From NCBI GenBank assembly GCA_046153685.1, contig JBJXGH010000081.1, forward strand, positions 1 through 64,000: DNA of 64,000 nt, read 5' to 3'. This stretch comes from CAMAPP01 sp046153685. GTDB lineage: Bacteria > Pseudomonadota > Alphaproteobacteria > CADEGL01. Below, piece by piece: positions 7,689 through 16,263 of the stretch; the first letter of the stretch is position 1; each line of letters starts with the position of its first letter. The position numbers and the translations under genes are program-made. The notes under the pieces are model-generated. The model saw only the letters and a program-made list of their open reading frames with translations, ran no database searches and had not been told where the DNA came from.

Positions 7689-10133
7689 TCAGACGTCTAG
7701 ATTCGCGACCTTGAGCGCGTTCTCGACGATGAAATCACGGCGCGGCTCGACCACCTCGCCCATCAAGGTCGAGAATACGTCCTCCGCCTCGTCCACGTGG
7801 TTCACCTTGACCACGAGCAAGGTCCGAACATTGGGATCGAGCGTCGTGACCCAAAGTTGCTCGGGGTTCATTTCGCCGAGACCCTTGTAGCGCTGGATGG
7901 TCAGACCCCTGCGCCCGACCTCGTGAATCGCCGCCACGAGTCCGAGCGGTCCGGTCACGCGCACCTCTTTCTCCTTGGTGGTGAGCATCGCCGGCCGCGC
8001 ATAGATCTCCTGCAGGCCGCCGGCGATCTCGTCGAGCTTGCGCGCTTCGGCGCTGCGCATGAACGCCGCGTCAATGGCATGCCGCTCGGTGACGCCGCGC
8101 AGCGTGCGGAAAAACTCGAACGCGCCGTCATCGCGCAGGCGCGCCTGCCAAGTGCGTTCGGATTTGTCCGCCAACCCGTTCAACCGGCGCGAAATCGCGG
8201 CAACGATCTGGGTCGCCTGGTCGCCGCCGTCGAGTAGCTCGGGCTTGAAGGCGCCAAGGATAGCCGCCTGCTCGATGACATCGGCGTTCGACAGGTGTTT
8301 CAACAAGGGCAGCATGAGGCGCCGGGCCTGCTGGGCGCGGTCAATCACGGCCTTGAGATCGCGCCCCGCGCGCTGGTCGCCGCCGGACAGGCGCAAGGTT
8401 ACCTCGCCGAGCGCCGTTTCCTCGAGATAGATTTCGAGCGCGCTGTCGTTCTTGAGATAGACCTCGGAGGAACCGCGCTTCACGCGGTAAAGCGGCGGCT
8501 GGGCGATGTAGAGGTATCCCGAATCGATGAGCTGTGGCATGTGGCGATAGAAGAACGTGAGAAGCAGCGTGCGGATATGGCTGCCGTCCACATCGGCGTC
8601 GGTCATCACGATGATCTTGTGATAGCGAAGCTTCGCAAGATCGAAGTCCTCGCGCCCGATGCCAGTGCCCAGCGCCGTGATGAGCGTGCCGATTTCCGCC
8701 GACGCCAGCATCTTGTCGAAGCGTGCGCGCTCGACATTGAGGATCTTGCCGCGCAGGGGGAGGATGGCCTGGTTTTTTCGGTTGCGCGCCTGCTTGGCGG
8801 AACCGCCGGCCGAATCGCCCTCGACGATGAACAATTCGGAGAGCGCCGGATCGCGCTCCTGACAATCGGCGAGCTTTCCCGGCAGGCTCGCGAGATCAAG
8901 CGCGCCCTTGCGCCGCGTAAGCTCGCGCGCGCGGCGCGCCGCCTCGCGCGCCGCCGCGGCCTCGACGACCTTGGCGACGATCTTGCGCGCCTCGTTCGGA
9001 TGTTTCTCAAACCATTCGGCGAGCTTGTCACCGACGATCGATTCGACCACCGGCCTGACCTCAGACGACACCAGCTTGTCCTTGGTTTGGGAGGAGAATT
9101 TGGGATCGGGTACCTTGACCGAAAGCACGCAGGTCAAGCCCTCGCGCGCATCGTCGCCGGTCAGCGCGATCTTCTCGCGCTTAGCCACGCCCGACTCGGC
9201 GGCGTAGCCATTGACCGTGCGCGTAAGCGCGCCCCGGAAGCCCGCGAGATGGGTTCCGCCATCGCTTTGGGGGATGTTGTTGGTGAAACACAACATCGTC
9301 TCGTGATAGCTGTCGGTCCATTCCATCGAAACTTCGACGGTGATGCCGTCCTTTTCGCCGGACACGGTGATCGGCGGGCTGTGCAGCGCGGTTTTCGAAC
9401 GGTCGAGCCATTGCACGAAGGCCTCGATGCCACCGTCGTAGTGTAGCTCCACCGTGTTGGTCTGCACCCCGCGCGCGTCCGTCAGGACCAAGGTCACGCC
9501 TGAATTGAGGAAGGCGAGTTCGCGCAGACGGTGTTCGACGGTGGCGAAATCGAATTCGGTCGCGGTGAACGTTGCTTTCGACGGCAAGAACGTAATTTCC
9601 GTTCCATTGCGCCCTGGCGCGTCGGCCACCGCCTGGAGCGGGGCATCGGGATCGCCGTGGCGGAAGCGCACGGCCCATTCCTTGCCCTCGCGCCAAATGC
9701 GGAGATCCAGCACCTCGGACAACGCATTGACCACCGAGACGCCGACGCCGTGCAGGCCGCCCGAGACCTTGTAGGAGTTCTGGTCGAATTTTCCGCCGGC
9801 GTGGAGCTGGGTCATGATGACTTCGGCGGCGGAAATTTTTTCTTCCTCGTGGATCGCGACGGGAATGCCGCGGCCGTTATCGCGCACCATGCACGAGCCG
9901 TCGGGGTTGAGTTGAACATCGATCCGGTCGCAATACCCGGCAAGGGATTCGTCGATCGCGTTGTCAACGACTTCGTAGATCATGTGGTGAAGACCCGAGC
10001 CATCGTCGGTATCGCCGATATACATGCCCGGCCGCTTGCGCACCGCATCGAGCCCGCGCAGAACCTTGATCGAATCGGCGCTGTATTCCTCGGCCGCCGC
10101 CTCCATGTCCTGGGGGCCTTTGCGTTGACTCAT
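7689..10133 (-). CDS. gyrB: DNA gyrase subunit B
   Basis: 814 residues, normal for GyrB. The GHKL ATPase domain begins after a short lead with VRKRPGMYIGDTDD and DNAIDESLAGY. The TOPRIM domain shows EGDSAGGSAKQARNRK and the DADVDGSHIRTLLLTFFYRH metal site, and the C-terminal QRYKGLGEMNPEQLW is present. GyrB supplies ATP hydrolysis for negative supercoiling with GyrA, which is not in this window. The start ATG overlaps the recF stop (ATGA at 10130-10133), so the two are translationally coupled in the dnaA-dnaN-recF-gyrB block. Confidence 0.98.
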   Translation of the reverse strand: MSQRKGPQDMEAAAEEYSADSIKVLRGLDAVRKRPGMYIGDTDDGSGLHHMIYEVVDNAIDESLAGYCDRIDVQLNPDGSCMVRDNGRGIPVAIHEEEKISAAEVIMTQLHAGGKFDQNSYKVSGGLHGVGVSVVNALSEVLDLRIWREGKEWAVRFRHGDPDAPLQAVADAPGRNGTEITFLPSKATFTATEFDFATVEHRLRELAFLNSGVTLVLTDARGVQTNTVELHYDGGIEAFVQWLDRSKTALHSPPITVSGEKDGITVEVSMEWTDSYHETMLCFTNNIPQSDGGTHLAGFRGALTRTVNGYAAESGVAKREKIALTGDDAREGLTCVLSVKVPDPKFSSQTKDKLVSSEVRPVVESIVGDKLAEWFEKHPNEARKIVAKVVEAAAAREAARRARELTRRKGALDLASLPGKLADCQERDPALSELFIVEGDSAGGSAKQARNRKNQAILPLRGKILNVERARFDKMLASAEIGTLITALGTGIGREDFDLAKLRYHKIIVMTDADVDGSHIRTLLLTFFYRHMPQLIDSGYLYIAQPPLYRVKRGSSEVYLKNDSALEIYLEETALGEVTLRLSGGDQRAGRDLKAVIDRAQQARRLMLPLLKHLSNADVIEQAAILGAFKPELLDGGDQATQIVAAISRRLNGLADKSERTWQARLRDDGAFEFFRTLRGVTERHAIDAAFMRSAEARKLDEIAGGLQEIYARPAMLTTKEKEVRVTGPLGLVAAIHEVGRRGLTIQRYKGLGEMNPEQLWVTTLDPNVRTLLVVKVNHVDEAEDVFSTLMGEVVEPRRDFIVENALKVANLDV

Positions 10134-11425
10134 GACGGGACTCCGGCAAGGGGAACGACTGCGGCCTCGGCCACGGTGAAATGCTGCGCTGCTTGGCCAA
10201 GCGGGGCGAATAGATGCGCGTCCGTGCCGGTCATCCAGGCTTGCGCGCGAAGTTCGAGGAGAGTTTCGAACAGTGCCACGCGGCGGGTCGCATCGAGATG
10301 GGCCGCAACTTCGTCGAGCAGAAGGATGGGCGGCGCCCCGCGATCGAGCGCCACCAGGCGAGCATTCGCGAGTGCGATCGAAATCAGCAGCGCCTTATGT
10401 TCGCCCGTCGAGCACAGCGCCGCCGGCATGTCCTTTTCCAGATGCCGGACCACGAGATCGCTCTTGTGCGGTCCGGTCGCCGCGCCGCCCGAGATTGCGT
10501 CCTCGCCGCGCGCGGCGGCCAGGGCGGCACGCACGATGTCCTCGGCGGCCAATGCCGGGCCTTCGGCGAGCGAGCGCTCGAGCGGACCCTCGACGCCAAG
10601 CCCGGCCTTGGGGAAGACACCCGCGCCGTCGTGGATCACCCGCGCCAAACGCTCGGCGACGGCCCGGCGCGCGGAGGCGATGGCCACGCCTTCGCGCGCC
10701 ATCCGGTCCTCAAGCGCCGACAGCCAGGCGCCGTCGCCTCCACCCTCGCGCAGGATGCGCGCGCGTTCGCGCATGGCATGTTCGTACACCGCGACTCGGC
10801 GCGCGTGCTCGGGATCGAAGCCATAGACCAGACGATCAAGGAACCGACGCCGCGCACCCGGGCCTTCGGCAAATAGTCGGTCCATATCCGGAGTGAGCCA
10901 AAACACCGCCACGGCGGATGCCAGCACGGCTTGCCCGCGCTCGGTTCGACCATCGACGCGCACCGCGCGCCGACCATCGACGCCTTGGCCATCGCCGACA
11001 GCGCCGGAGCGGTCATGGCCTGTGCGGCCATGGTCTGGGCGGTCATGGCCTGTGCCGATTTCGAGCGCGCCCATGGGGCCGAGCACCGTCGCCGCCGCGC
11101 CCCACGGGCCGGCTCCGATGCGATCGACCTCGCCGAGACGCGCGCGCCGCAAGCCACGGCCGGGCGCGAAATACGACAGCGCTTCGAGCAAATTGGTCTT
11201 GCCCGCGCCGTTCGGGCCGGTAAGCACGACCGGACGGGCATCGAGAACGAGTTTCAACCGCGCATAACAGCGAAAATCGGTCAAAGCTAGGCGCGTGACC
11301 GCCGCAGGTGCGCCACCGGACAAGTCCGCGCCGGACGCCAGGCCGGGCCGGGCCGCGATTTCGGCCTGGGCGATGGCTGGCTGGGCGTGTCCGACTGGCC
11401 GCCGCGCGCCACCCAGTGCCGTCAT
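10130..11425 (-). CDS. recF: RecF recombination/replication repair ATPase
   Basis: 431 residues; an SMC-like ABC ATPase acting with RecO/RecR at single-strand gaps. Walker A is G70-PNGAGKT-N, the signature region is CSTGEHKALLISIA and Walker B is ILLLDEVAAHLD. Two features are unusual. The conserved start (LTDFRCYARL) is preceded by about 43 Ala/Gly/Pro-rich residues, and there is a Gly/Asp/His/Arg-rich insertion (around residues 124-150) coded by a 15-bp tandem repeat. Together they explain why it is longer than the usual 360-380. The ATG at 11425 overlaps the dnaN stop (ATGA), which supports the long N-terminus. The gene is also coupled to gyrB by an ATGA overlap. Confidence 0.95.
   Translation of the reverse strand: MTALGGARRPVGHAQPAIAQAEIAARPGLASGADLSGGAPAAVTRLALTDFRCYARLKLVLDARPVVLTGPNGAGKTNLLEALSYFAPGRGLRRARLGEVDRIGAGPWGAAATVLGPMGALEIGTGHDRPDHGRTGHDRSGAVGDGQGVDGRRAVRVDGRTERGQAVLASAVAVFWLTPDMDRLFAEGPGARRRFLDRLVYGFDPEHARRVAVYEHAMRERARILREGGGDGAWLSALEDRMAREGVAIASARRAVAERLARVIHDGAGVFPKAGLGVEGPLERSLAEGPALAAEDIVRAALAAARGEDAISGGAATGPHKSDLVVRHLEKDMPAALCSTGEHKALLISIALANARLVALDRGAPPILLLDEVAAHLDATRRVALFETLLELRAQAWMTGTDAHLFAPLGQAAQHFTVAEAAVVPLAGVPS
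11011..11055. repeat. 15-bp tandem repeat inside recF
   Basis: Three 15-bp units in a row: GGTCATGGCCTGTGC (11011-11025), GGCCATGGTCTGGGC (11026-11040), then an exact copy of the first (11041-11055). The outer units are identical and the middle differs at three positions. On the coding strand they give the pentapeptide series GHDRP-DHGRT-GHDRS in a low-complexity insertion between the RecF ATPase strands. It looks like in-frame repeat expansion in a tolerant loop. Confidence 0.8.
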
Positions 11426-12546
11426 ACGCGCATCGGCATGAGGACGTAGAGCGACCCGTCGCCATCGTCCGAGCCGTCGCGCACGATGGTCGGAGAGGCT
11501 GCATCCGACATAACGAATTTGGCGTGTTCGCCCCGGATCTGGGAGGCGATATCGAGCAGATAGCGGGCATTGAAGCCGATCTCGATGCCGTCGCCGGCAT
11601 AATCGACCTCGATTTCCTCGGTTGCCGAGCCGGTGTCCTGGCCGCTCGCGGAGAGCATGAGGCTGCCGCGCGAGAGCACGAGCTTGACCGCGCGCGACTG
11701 ATCCTTCGAGATCGTCGAGACCCGGTCCACGGCCTCGGCGAAGATCTTGTTGTTGACCTGCATGATCTTGTCGTTGTCAGCCGGAATGACCCGCTCGTAA
11801 TCGGGGAAAGTGCCGTCGATCAGCTTGGAGGTCAGCACGACCGAATCGAAGGTGAAGCGAATCCGCGTCTCGGACAGCGCCACGCGCACGGACTCGGCGC
11901 TGTCTTCGACGAGCTTGCGCACCTCGGCGATGGCCTTGCGCGGCACGATGACGGCCGGCATTCCGGCGCCGCCCTCGGGCAGGGGCATCTGAAAGCGCGC
12001 GAGGCGGTGGCCGTCGGTGGCGACTGCGCGCAGCAATTCCGCGCGCCCGACCTTGGTCGCGTGCAGGTGAATGCCGTTCAGATAATAGCGCGTTTCCTCG
12101 GTCGAGATTGCAAAGCGCGTATGGTCGATCAGGTCACGCAGCGCGCCGGCATCGAGCGCAAATTCGTGCGGCAGATCGCCCGCCGACATTACCGGGAATT
12201 CGTCCACCGGCAGGCAGGATAGCGAGAAGCGCGCCCGGCCCGCGCGCAACGTCAATTGCCCGCCGCCGGTCGCGAGCTCGAGCGCGACCTGCGAACCTTC
12301 GGGCAGCTTGCGCACGATGTCGTAGAGCGTATGGGCTGCGGCGGTCGTGGAAGCGGGCGCGGCGACCTCCGCCGCAACTTCCTCGCGAATCGCCAGATCC
12401 ATGTCGGTGGCGCTCAGGGCCAGGCGGCTGTCTTTCGCCTCGATCAGGACATTGGACAGGATGGGGATGGTGTTGCGCCGCTCGACCACGCTTTGCACAT
12501 GGGCCAGCGCCTTCAGCAAGGTGGCGCGTTCGATGGTGACTTTCAT
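11422..12546 (-). CDS. dnaN: DNA polymerase III beta sliding clamp
   Basis: 374 residues, normal for the clamp. It begins MKVTIERATLLKALAHVQSV and NTIPILSNVLIEA, carries the middle-domain RYYLNGIHLH motif and ends in the family's YVLMPMRV. The homodimeric ring tethers polymerase to DNA and recruits repair proteins through its C-terminal hydrophobic cleft. Its stop codon overlaps the recF start by ATGA. The 219 bases upstream separate it from dnaA and contain two GC-rich hairpins, so dnaN may have its own promoter as well as read-through from dnaA. Confidence 0.98.
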   Translation of the reverse strand: MKVTIERATLLKALAHVQSVVERRNTIPILSNVLIEAKDSRLALSATDMDLAIREEVAAEVAAPASTTAAAHTLYDIVRKLPEGSQVALELATGGGQLTLRAGRARFSLSCLPVDEFPVMSAGDLPHEFALDAGALRDLIDHTRFAISTEETRYYLNGIHLHATKVGRAELLRAVATDGHRLARFQMPLPEGGAGMPAVIVPRKAIAEVRKLVEDSAESVRVALSETRIRFTFDSVVLTSKLIDGTFPDYERVIPADNDKIMQVNNKIFAEAVDRVSTISKDQSRAVKLVLSRGSLMLSASGQDTGSATEEIEVDYAGDGIEIGFNARYLLDIASQIRGEHAKFVMSDAASPTIVRDGSDDGDGSLYVLMPMRV

Positions 12547-12720
12547 GGGATGGGCTACGCTCCGGACGGGCGGGCGGGCCGGGGGTGAAAGCGACCCGGA
12601 ATCCCTGGGGTACTCCGCTTAGGAGCATACCCTTGCCCAATCCAACCGGCAATCGAAAATCGGTCAGCGAGGGCGCTTCAAAGCTCTGAAAATACGGGGT
12701 TTCTCGCACTCCCGGGACTT

Positions 12721-12757
12721 GCCGCCGGGGCCGGCGGCAGGGCGGAAAATCCGCCCC
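12721..12757 (-). terminator. Two adjacent GC-rich hairpins between dnaA and dnaN
   Basis: Hairpin 1 is TGCCGCCGG (12721-12729) with CCGGCGGCA (12732-12740). Hairpin 2 is GGGCGGA (12741-12747), loop AAA, TCCGCCC (12751-12757). Both stems are perfect and lie 8-45 bases past the dnaA stop codon at 12766. Neither is followed by a T-run on the minus strand, so they are better read as a transcription-attenuating or mRNA-stabilising element than as a strong intrinsic terminator. Confidence 0.5.
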
Positions 12758-12765
12758 GTCCGGGA

Positions 12766-14268
12766 TCAGTTCTCAAGCATTCGACGCAGGAGATCGACGT
12801 CTTCGCCGAATCCGGAGTCGAGCGAGCGCAGCTCCTCGATCTTGCGCACGGCGTGCATGACCGTCGTGTGGTCCCGGCCGCCGAACTTGCGCCCGATTTC
12901 CGGCAGCGAGCGGGTGGTGAGCTGCTTCGACAGATACATCGCCACCTGACGCGGGCGGGCGACGGCGCGGCTGCGCCGCGCGGAATGCATGTCGGAAAGG
13001 CGAATATTGAAGTGCTCCGCCACGCGTTTCTGGATTTCCTCGATCGTTACCCGACGGTCGGAGGCGCGCAACAGATCGTGCAGGACTTCTTGCGCCATCT
13101 CGATGGTGATATCGCGACCCACCAGCGTCGAATGGGCGACGATGCGATTGAGCGCGCCCTCAAGCTCGCGCACGTTCGAGGTGATGCGGTGCGCGAGGAA
13201 TTCCATGACCTTGCGCGGCACCAAAACGCCCAGCGGCTCGACCTTGGAGTCGAGAATACCCAGACGCAGCTCGTAGGTGGTCGGATGCAGATCCGCCACC
13301 AGACCCCAGCCGAGGCGTGAACGCAGACGCTCTTCGAGGCCTTCGAGATCGGAGGGCGATTTGTCGGCCGAAATGACCACCTGGCGGTTCTGATCGACCA
13401 GCGCGTTGAAGGTGTGGAAGAACTCTTCCTGAGTCTGGTCCTTGCCGCTGATGAACTGCACGTCATCAACCATCAGGACATCAACGCTCCGGAACTGCTC
13501 CTTGAAGGCCATCGTGTCCTTGAAGCGCAGCGCGCGGACGAACTGGTACATGAATTTTTCTGCCGACAGATAAATCACCCGGCGCTGCGGATCGCGCTGC
13601 TTGATCGCCCAGGCGATGGAATGCATCAAATGGGTCTTCCCCAGGCCGACGCCGCCATAGAGATAGAGGGGATTGAAGGGCGCGCGGTCGGCTTCCGACA
13701 CGCGGCGCGCCGCGGCATGGGCAAATTCGTTCGGCTTGCCGACGATGAAATTCTTGAAGGTAAAGCGCGGATCGAGCCGCGCGCTGATCGCATCGCGGTC
13801 GGCGGCGAGCGTCGCCTGCAACGCCTCCTCGGGCGTCGGCGCGGACTTGCCCGCTGGCGCCGCCAATCCGGATGTGAGTGGGCCGGATGCGGATGGGCGA
13901 ATCGGCGCGGCAGCGGAGCGGCCGGACGTGATCGGCGGCGCCGATGACGGGGCATCGGATGCCGCCGGGCGGGCGGAAATCTGCGGTTCGGCCTCTGGGC
14001 GCGTGCCGTCGACGGCGATGTCGATTTTCTTGATTTCGCCGTTCAGCTGATTCCAGATCGCCGCGATCCGGTCGGCGTAGTTCGCCGCCACCCAGTCGCG
14101 CACGAAGCGCGTGGGAACCGAAACCCGGATCGTCGCGCCCACCCGGTCGCGGAGCGTGAGGGGCCGGAGCCAACTGCGATAGGTTGCCTCGCCGTATTCG
14201 GCCTTGAGCCGGCCGCGCACCCGCGCCCACTCGGTTTTGAGATCGTTTTCGGGATCCGGCTCGGCCAT
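12766..14268 (-). CDS. dnaA: Chromosomal replication initiator DnaA
   Basis: About 500 residues with all four domains. Domain I: TEWARVRGRLKAEYGEATY. Domain II: a long Ala/Pro/Ser-rich linker. Domain III: AAA+ with Walker A YGGVGLGKTHLMHSI and Walker B VLMVDDVQFISGK. Domain IV: the DNA-binding signature GGRDHTTVMHAVRKIEEL. It binds DnaA boxes and opens the origin. I start at the ATG at 14268 (MAEPDPENDLK); a GTG at 14283 adds five residues and would abut the rhodanese gene directly. It follows the rhodanese gene on the same strand. Confidence 0.97.
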   Translation of the reverse strand: MAEPDPENDLKTEWARVRGRLKAEYGEATYRSWLRPLTLRDRVGATIRVSVPTRFVRDWVAANYADRIAAIWNQLNGEIKKIDIAVDGTRPEAEPQISARPAASDAPSSAPPITSGRSAAAPIRPSASGPLTSGLAAPAGKSAPTPEEALQATLAADRDAISARLDPRFTFKNFIVGKPNEFAHAAARRVSEADRAPFNPLYLYGGVGLGKTHLMHSIAWAIKQRDPQRRVIYLSAEKFMYQFVRALRFKDTMAFKEQFRSVDVLMVDDVQFISGKDQTQEEFFHTFNALVDQNRQVVISADKSPSDLEGLEERLRSRLGWGLVADLHPTTYELRLGILDSKVEPLGVLVPRKVMEFLAHRITSNVRELEGALNRIVAHSTLVGRDITIEMAQEVLHDLLRASDRRVTIEEIQKRVAEHFNIRLSDMHSARRSRAVARPRQVAMYLSKQLTTRSLPEIGRKFGGRDHTTVMHAVRKIEELRSLDSGFGEDVDLLRRMLEN

Positions 14269-14283
14269 CTCGCGATCCCGCAC

Positions 14284-14706
14284 CTAGTCCTGCTTCCAAG
14301 GAAGGCCCGCGGCCTTCCAGCCCTCGACGCCGCCACGGTGCCGCGCTTGATCGTGAGGGCCCTCAAAACCGCCCGCCACGTTGTAGCAGTGTTCGTACCC
14401 CGAAGCCGTCATGGCGATCGCCGCCGCCTTGGACCGAACGCCCGACCGGCAGAGAAACAGAACGCGCCGTTCGGGCCCGACGCCCGCCGCTTTCACCTGG
14501 TCGGCGAAAGAGGGGTTGGGGCGCATGCCTGGAAATGTCTGCCACGAAACAAACACAGGCTTCGAATCCAGCGAAGACAGATCGGGCACGCCGACGAAAG
14601 CCCACTCGGCGTCCGAGCGGCAATCAACGAGCACCCCGTTCTTTTCGCGCGCAAGAAGCTCCCAGCTTTCCCGCACGCTTAAATCGCCGGCATAGGCTTC
14701 GCGCAC
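14284..14706 (-). CDS. Single-domain rhodanese-like protein
   Basis: 140 residues forming one rhodanese domain. The active-site loop is FLCRSGVRSK with the catalytic cysteine, and the N-terminal CRSDAEWAFVGVPD strand fits the family. Single-domain rhodaneses carry persulfide sulfur in thiol or tRNA-modification pathways. A rhodanese directly upstream of dnaA is known from several Rhodospirillales genomes (family knowledge, not checked here). Its stop at 14284 lies 15 bases from the dnaA ATG, so both probably share a promoter in 14707-15092. Confidence 0.88.
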   Translation of the reverse strand: MREAYAGDLSVRESWELLAREKNGVLVDCRSDAEWAFVGVPDLSSLDSKPVFVSWQTFPGMRPNPSFADQVKAAGVGPERRVLFLCRSGVRSKAAAIAMTASGYEHCYNVAGGFEGPHDQARHRGGVEGWKAAGLPWKQD

Positions 14707-15092
14707 TCAGAGTGCCCCCAAATAAGAAGACAGGGACAGACACCGCCACCCCAACCCGCCGCGAACCCCGTGCGGACCTCTCCGCACACCCAGGCGCCGT
14801 CCCGCTCCACCGCAGCGCCCTCGATTCTGTCGAGAAGGCTACAAAAATCTTCCCAATAATGTGTGGAGAGCGAAGCGATTTTTTTTTATTAGCTTCGCGC
14901 GAACGACGACCGAACCCCCGCTGCGGCTTTATTGAAATCGACTCTAGCCACCGCGCGCGCACGTGACAACAGGTTCGTATGATGAACATGCAAAATTCGG
15001 ATCGAATTTTTTCGGCGTTGCGAAGTTCGCACACAGGCGCGCGTTTTCGCGCGCGCGGGAGCATGCGCGGCAAAGAAACGAGACGAGATAAC
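14707..15092. other. 386-bp intergenic region between rpsT and rhodanese-dnaA, with AT-rich tracts and hairpins
   Basis: No gene seen. It should hold the rpsT end and the dnaA promoter. Structures present: hairpin GTGCGGA-CCTC-TCCGCAC (14770-14787); inverted repeat GCGAAGC ... GCTTCGC enclosing a run of nine T near 14880; inverted repeat AAAATTCG-GAT-CGAATTTT (14992-15010); hairpin GCGAA-G-TTCGC (15020-15030); and GCGCGCG-TTTT-CGCGCGC (15037-15054). One weak DnaA-box-like site, CTCTCCACA on the minus strand near 14864-14872, matches 7 of 9 consensus bases. Much more A+T-rich in places than surrounding DNA. A replication origin is possible but not demonstrated, since clustered DnaA boxes are absent. 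Confidence 0.5.
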
Positions 15093-15359
15093 CTATTTGG
15101 AGAGTTTCTTGATGCGCTTGGAGAGACGCGAGAGCTTGCGCGATGCCGTCGCCTTCGCCAGAACGCCCTTCTGGGCGCCGCGCTGCACTTCGGGTTGCGC
15201 GGCCACGAGCGCCGCGCGCGCCTTCTTGCTGTCGCCGGAGGCGATCGCCGATTCCACCTCGCGCAGGAAACTGCGTACTCGCCCCTTGCGGGCATCGTTA
15301 ACGCGCGTCCGGCGCACGGTGCTGCGCGCGCGCTTGCGGGCGGATTTGTGTTGCGCCAT
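15093..15359 (-). CDS. rpsT: 30S ribosomal protein S20
   Basis: 88 residues beginning MAQHKSARKRARSTVRR, the standard S20 opening, and ending in the basic LSRLSKRIKKLSK helix. It binds 16S rRNA early in 30S assembly. It is monocistronic here: a strong promoter lies at 15416-15445 and a structured region follows. The location just upstream of dnaA is typical of alphaproteobacteria. Confidence 0.98.
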   Translation of the reverse strand: MAQHKSARKRARSTVRRTRVNDARKGRVRSFLREVESAIASGDSKKARAALVAAQPEVQRGAQKGVLAKATASRKLSRLSKRIKKLSK

Positions 15360-15415
15360 TTGGGCTGTTCTCGCTCTTGGTGATGGCAGCGGATGACCGT
15401 CCGCCAGCCTTCGCG

Positions 15416-15445
15416 CTTATATCGTTCGACGCTTCAACGGGTCAA
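15416..15445 (-). promoter_or_regulatory. Sigma-70-type promoter of rpsT
   Basis: On the minus strand, -35 TTGACC (15440-15445) and -10 TATAAG (15416-15421) are separated by 18 bases. Each matches five of six consensus positions. It sits about 55 bases upstream of the rpsT start codon, in the gap after the enoyl-CoA hydratase gene. Confidence 0.65.
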
Positions 15446-15460
15446 GGCCGCAAAAAGGCG

Positions 15461-16243
15461 TCAGCGGTGACGGAAAGTAGCCTTTCGCTTCTCGATGAAC
15501 GCCGTCATGCCTTCCTTTTGGTCCTCGAGCGCGAAAGTCGAGTGGAAAAGCCGCCGTTCGAAGCGAATTCCTTCCGCAAGCGTGGTCTCGAACGCGCGGT
15601 TCACCGCTTCCTTGATCATGAGGACGACCGGACGCGACATCGACGCGATGCGCTCGGCCGTCTTGACGGCCTCCTCGAACAATTCCGCCGCGGGAACCAC
15701 CCTCGAAACCAGGCCGCAGCGCTCGGCCTCGGCCGCGTCCATCATGCGAGCCGTCAAACACATGTCCATGGCCTTTGATTTGCCGATGAATCGGGCAAGG
15801 CGCTGGGTACCGCCGGCACCTGGCATGGTGCCGATGCCGATTTCGGGCTGACCGAATTTCGCGGTATCGGCGGCGAGGATGAAGTCGCACATGAGCGCGA
15901 CCTCGCACCCCCCGCCCAGCGCAAAACCCGACACGGCAGCGATGATCGGCTTGCGGCAAGTCGTGATCCGCTCCCAGCCGCGCGTGATGAAATCGGCCAG
16001 ATAGACATCCATATAGGACTTGGGCTGCATCTCCTTGATATCGGCGCCCGCGGCAAAGGCCTTTTCACTCCCCGTCAGCACGACCGCGCCGATGGCGTCG
16101 TCCGCCTCGAAGAGGTCGAGCGCCTGCCCCAGTTCGGCGATCAACGCCGCACACAGCGCGTTGAGCGCCTTGGGCCGGTTCAAGCGCACAATTCCGACCG
16201 CGCCGCGCGTCTCGACTAGGATGTTCTCGTAATCCATGGACAA
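15461..16243 (-). CDS. Enoyl-CoA hydratase
   Basis: 260-residue crotonase-family protein. The oxyanion-hole motif GFALGGGCEVALMCD carries the first catalytic glutamate, and FGQPEIGIGTMPGAGGTQRL carries the second, so it should be a true hydratase (hydration of 2-enoyl-CoA in fatty-acid or related beta-oxidation). The C-terminal ERRLFHSTFALEDQKEGMTAFIEKRK is typical of the short-chain (PaaF/FadB-like) branch. It follows the mutM-coupled small gene by 20 bases on the same strand. This mutM - enoyl-CoA hydratase - rpsT - dnaA order recurs in alphaproteobacteria. Confidence 0.93.
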   Translation of the reverse strand: MSMDYENILVETRGAVGIVRLNRPKALNALCAALIAELGQALDLFEADDAIGAVVLTGSEKAFAAGADIKEMQPKSYMDVYLADFITRGWERITTCRKPIIAAVSGFALGGGCEVALMCDFILAADTAKFGQPEIGIGTMPGAGGTQRLARFIGKSKAMDMCLTARMMDAAEAERCGLVSRVVPAAELFEEAVKTAERIASMSRPVVLMIKEAVNRAFETTLAEGIRFERRLFHSTFALEDQKEGMTAFIEKRKATFRHR

Positions 16244-16263
16244 AGCTCCGTTTAAATAAGAGT

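Noticed and set aside
14864..14872. DnaA box CTCTCCACA
   Set aside because: Only 7 of 9 matches and solitary; not enough to call an origin.
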